DNA of 33,042 nt, from the NCBI GenBank assembly GCA_949289625.1, contig CASEPH010000089.1:1-33042 (forward strand), written 5' to 3'. Position numbers and translations under genes: made by a program. Positions 31,736 to 33,042 of this stretch are shown here, piece after piece; position 1 is the stretch's first letter; every line of letters begins with the position of its first letter. This stretch comes from an uncultured Clostridia bacterium. Lineage in GTDB: Bacteria > Bacillota_A > Clostridia > Oscillospirales > Oscillospiraceae. Under the pieces are notes generated by a model. That model saw only the letters and a list, made by a program, of their open reading frames with translations, made no database searches and was not told the origin of the DNA.

Positions 31736-31914
31736 GGCAGCAGCTGGGCCCAGACCTCCTGTACCTGGGCTTCTACATGGTCAACCGTCTGCGTCAGTTG
31801 TTGCCCGGTGCTGCCAAAAAACCGTTCTCCCAGCTTTGGCAGGGTCACTGCTGCGGTCAGAAGAAATAGCAGCAGGGCAGTGAAAAAGAACCAGCTTTTC
31901 AGTAAGTTACCCAT
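31732..31914 (-). CDS. Small single-pass membrane protein upstream of the M50 protease
   Basis: A 60-residue protein with one N-terminal membrane helix (WFFFTALLLFLLTAAVTL) and an external amphipathic tail (LTQTVDHVEAQVQEVWAQLL). It is not a recognised family. It overlaps the protease gene by 4 nt, so it may be a partner or inhibitor of it, as SpoIVFA/BofA are for SpoIVFB (inference from position only). ATG 31914 is preferred: GAGGTG lies 6 nt upstream and in-frame GTG 31923 overlaps it. The ribosome-binding site is inside a hairpin. Confidence 0.7.
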   Translation of the reverse strand: MGNLLKSWFFFTALLLFLLTAAVTLPKLGERFFGSTGQQLTQTVDHVEAQVQEVWAQLLP

Positions 31915-31920
31915 GAAAAT

Positions 31921-31951
31921 CACCTCACCGCATTCTATGAGCGGTGAGGTG
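31921..31951 (-). terminator. Hairpin covering the ribosome-binding site of the small membrane protein gene
   Basis: 11-bp perfect stem CACCTCACCGC / GCGGTGAGGTG with a 9-nt loop between the carboxypeptidase stop and ATG 31914. On minus its 3' arm contains GAGGTG, the only ribosome-binding site for that ATG, and the stem is followed by ATTTTC. It may be a weak terminator, a translation-limiting structure, or both. Confidence 0.6.
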
Positions 31952-31961
31952 TTGATATGCT

Positions 31962-33042
31962 TTAGCGTCTACGGGAACGGCGGTGTCTCCTGCGGCGACG
32001 GCGAATTACATTGGCCCGGATGATCAGCACCAACAGGATCAAAATGGCCAAGGCTATAATGCCCAGCAGGACCAGAAAAACGGTGCCCAGGATCTTTAAA
32101 AATCCGTTAGAACCGGAAGATTGCTCCGGCGTTTCAGAGGAAACCGCTTCTGTGGTGGAGGATTCGGAAAGCGCCTGTTGCTTGGCGGAATCCATCACGA
32201 CCACCTCTGCTGCGGTGACCAGGGGAGACTGACTGATGCAGATCCCGTTATAGCAGATCATGAGAGTGCCAACCTCCACATCTTGGGCCAGGGGTGCGGT
32301 TAGAGTGGTGGAGAGGGTATAGCCTGCGGTCAGCTGCTGCTGGGAATAGTCCAAGGGGACCACGGCTTCCACTTCGGAAGGAACGATCAATGTGGCGTCT
32401 TTGGCTCCACCAGAAACGGGAACCGTGACCACAGAGGACCATTCCGGCAAAATTGTTTCCAGTGAGAACTGATCGAAACCAAAATCAAAGAGGGCGGAGG
32501 CAGTGGAAAAACTGCTGTAAACGGTATTCCCTTCGTCGTCGGTGGCACTGGCACCAAGGACAACGGCCAGATAGGATCGGGTTTCATCCTCGGCCACACA
32601 AATCACGCAGCGACCGGCCGGCGTAGTAAAACCAGTTTTACCGCCCACGACCCGATCATCATAGTATTCCGCAGTGGTGTCGGTGCTGATGAGGTAGTTG
32701 GTGGAGTATGCCGGTCGGGAATCCTGCAGGTCGGTGGCGGGAATCTCGTAATAATCCGTGGAATAGAGGTCCTGGAAGGTTTCATATTCCAAGGCTGCCG
32801 ACATGATTTTTGCCAAATCCCGAGCGGTGGAATAGTGGTTGTCGTCGTGCATTCCATGGGGGTTGGCGAAGTGGGTGCCGGTGCAGCCCAATTCCGCAGC
32901 ACGATCATTCATCATCTGGACGAATCCCTCTTGACTGCCGCCGATGTATTCCGCAATCACCAGTGCAGCGTCGTTGGCGGATTTCACCATGAGACAGTAG
33001 AGCAGTTCCTCCAGTGTGTAAGTTTCTCCCGCCAGCAGATCC
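31962..33042 (-). CDS. dacF: D-alanyl-D-alanine carboxypeptidase, S11 family (partial, 5' end outside window)
   Basis: The frame runs off the right edge, so at least 359 C-terminal residues are visible. It is a penicillin-binding protein trimming the terminal D-Ala of peptidoglycan stem peptides. The SxN motif is seen in VKSANDAAL and the KTG motif in VVGGKTGFT; the SxxK motif would be beyond the edge. After the catalytic and beta domains comes a Ser/Glu linker, a membrane helix (ILGTVFLVLLGIIALAILILLVLII) and an Arg-rich cytoplasmic end (RRRRRRHRRSRRR), giving C-terminal anchoring. The symbol dacF is tentative. Confidence 0.9.
   Translation of the reverse strand, partial: DLLAGETYTLEELLYCLMVKSANDAALVIAEYIGGSQEGFVQMMNDRAAELGCTGTHFANPHGMHDDNHYSTARDLAKIMSAALEYETFQDLYSTDYYEIPATDLQDSRPAYSTNYLISTDTTAEYYDDRVVGGKTGFTTPAGRCVICVAEDETRSYLAVVLGASATDDEGNTVYSSFSTASALFDFGFDQFSLETILPEWSSVVTVPVSGGAKDATLIVPSEVEAVVPLDYSQQQLTAGYTLSTTLTAPLAQDVEVGTLMICYNGICISQSPLVTAAEVVVMDSAKQQALSESSTTEAVSSETPEQSSGSNGFLKILGTVFLVLLGIIALAILILLVLIIRANVIRRRRRRHRRSRRR

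Overview
The window looks like chromosome of an anaerobic, probably gut-dwelling Firmicute of the Clostridia (Oscillospiraceae-like; Flavonifractor or Lawsonibacter type is my inference). This rests on strong AGGAGG ribosome-binding sites, sigma-A promoters, LplA-type lipoproteins, and YlmH, DUF896 and SpoIVFB-like M50 genes. No rRNA, tRNA, CRISPR array, transposase or integrase was seen.

Layout. 41-3788: MATE transporter, ABC-F ATPase and GNAT acetyltransferase, closed by a strong terminator. 3886-5081 (minus): an isolated holin/GH25-endolysin pair without other phage genes. 5275-8970: an FAD_binding_2 flavoprotein, a small unknown protein and a membrane-anchored HtrA protease. 9030-20244: accessory cluster 1. 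It holds three consecutive SnoaL/NTF2-like proteins, a convergent operon of an Old-Yellow-Enzyme/dienoyl-CoA-reductase-like flavoenzyme and a ferredoxin-FAD flavoprotein, a LysR regulator, and two LplA-like substrate-binding lipoproteins with no ABC permease or ATPase. 20348-22104 (minus): an ECF sigma factor gene interrupted by an in-frame TAG, followed by a fused transmembrane/NAGPA-domain protein in the anti-sigma position. 22331-29275: accessory cluster 2, with a flavodoxin-like protein, a second LysR, an unknown protein with a Csx3-like C-terminus, a third orphan lipoprotein, and a second diverged copy of the three-gene SnoaL cassette in the same order. 29414-33042: housekeeping genes (YlmH, GNAT, DUF896 on plus; DUF1294, M50 protease, small membrane protein and a partial D,D-carboxypeptidase on minus).

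Main discovery. Four promoters in cluster 1 (SnoaL operon, flavoenzyme operon, lipoprotein 1, lipoprotein 2) each carry a 15-bp palindrome ATAAC(C/T)-N3-(G/A)GTTAT. This is the LysR T-N11-A form. In all four it is centred exactly 27 nt upstream of the first base of the -35 hexamer, and an 18-nt spacer separates -35 from -10. The LysR gene lies among these promoters, divergent from lipoprotein 1. This ties about 11 kb into one regulon: orphan lipoproteins to capture a ligand, OYE and FAD enzymes for reduction, and three SnoaL-fold proteins (a fold that includes the bile-acid dehydratase BaiE) for dehydration, isomerisation or binding. I infer an inducible pathway that reduces and dehydrates a steroid-, bile-acid- or polyphenol-like small molecule. 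The substrate cannot be read from the sequence. Cluster 2 is a diverged relative, apparently under its own LysR.
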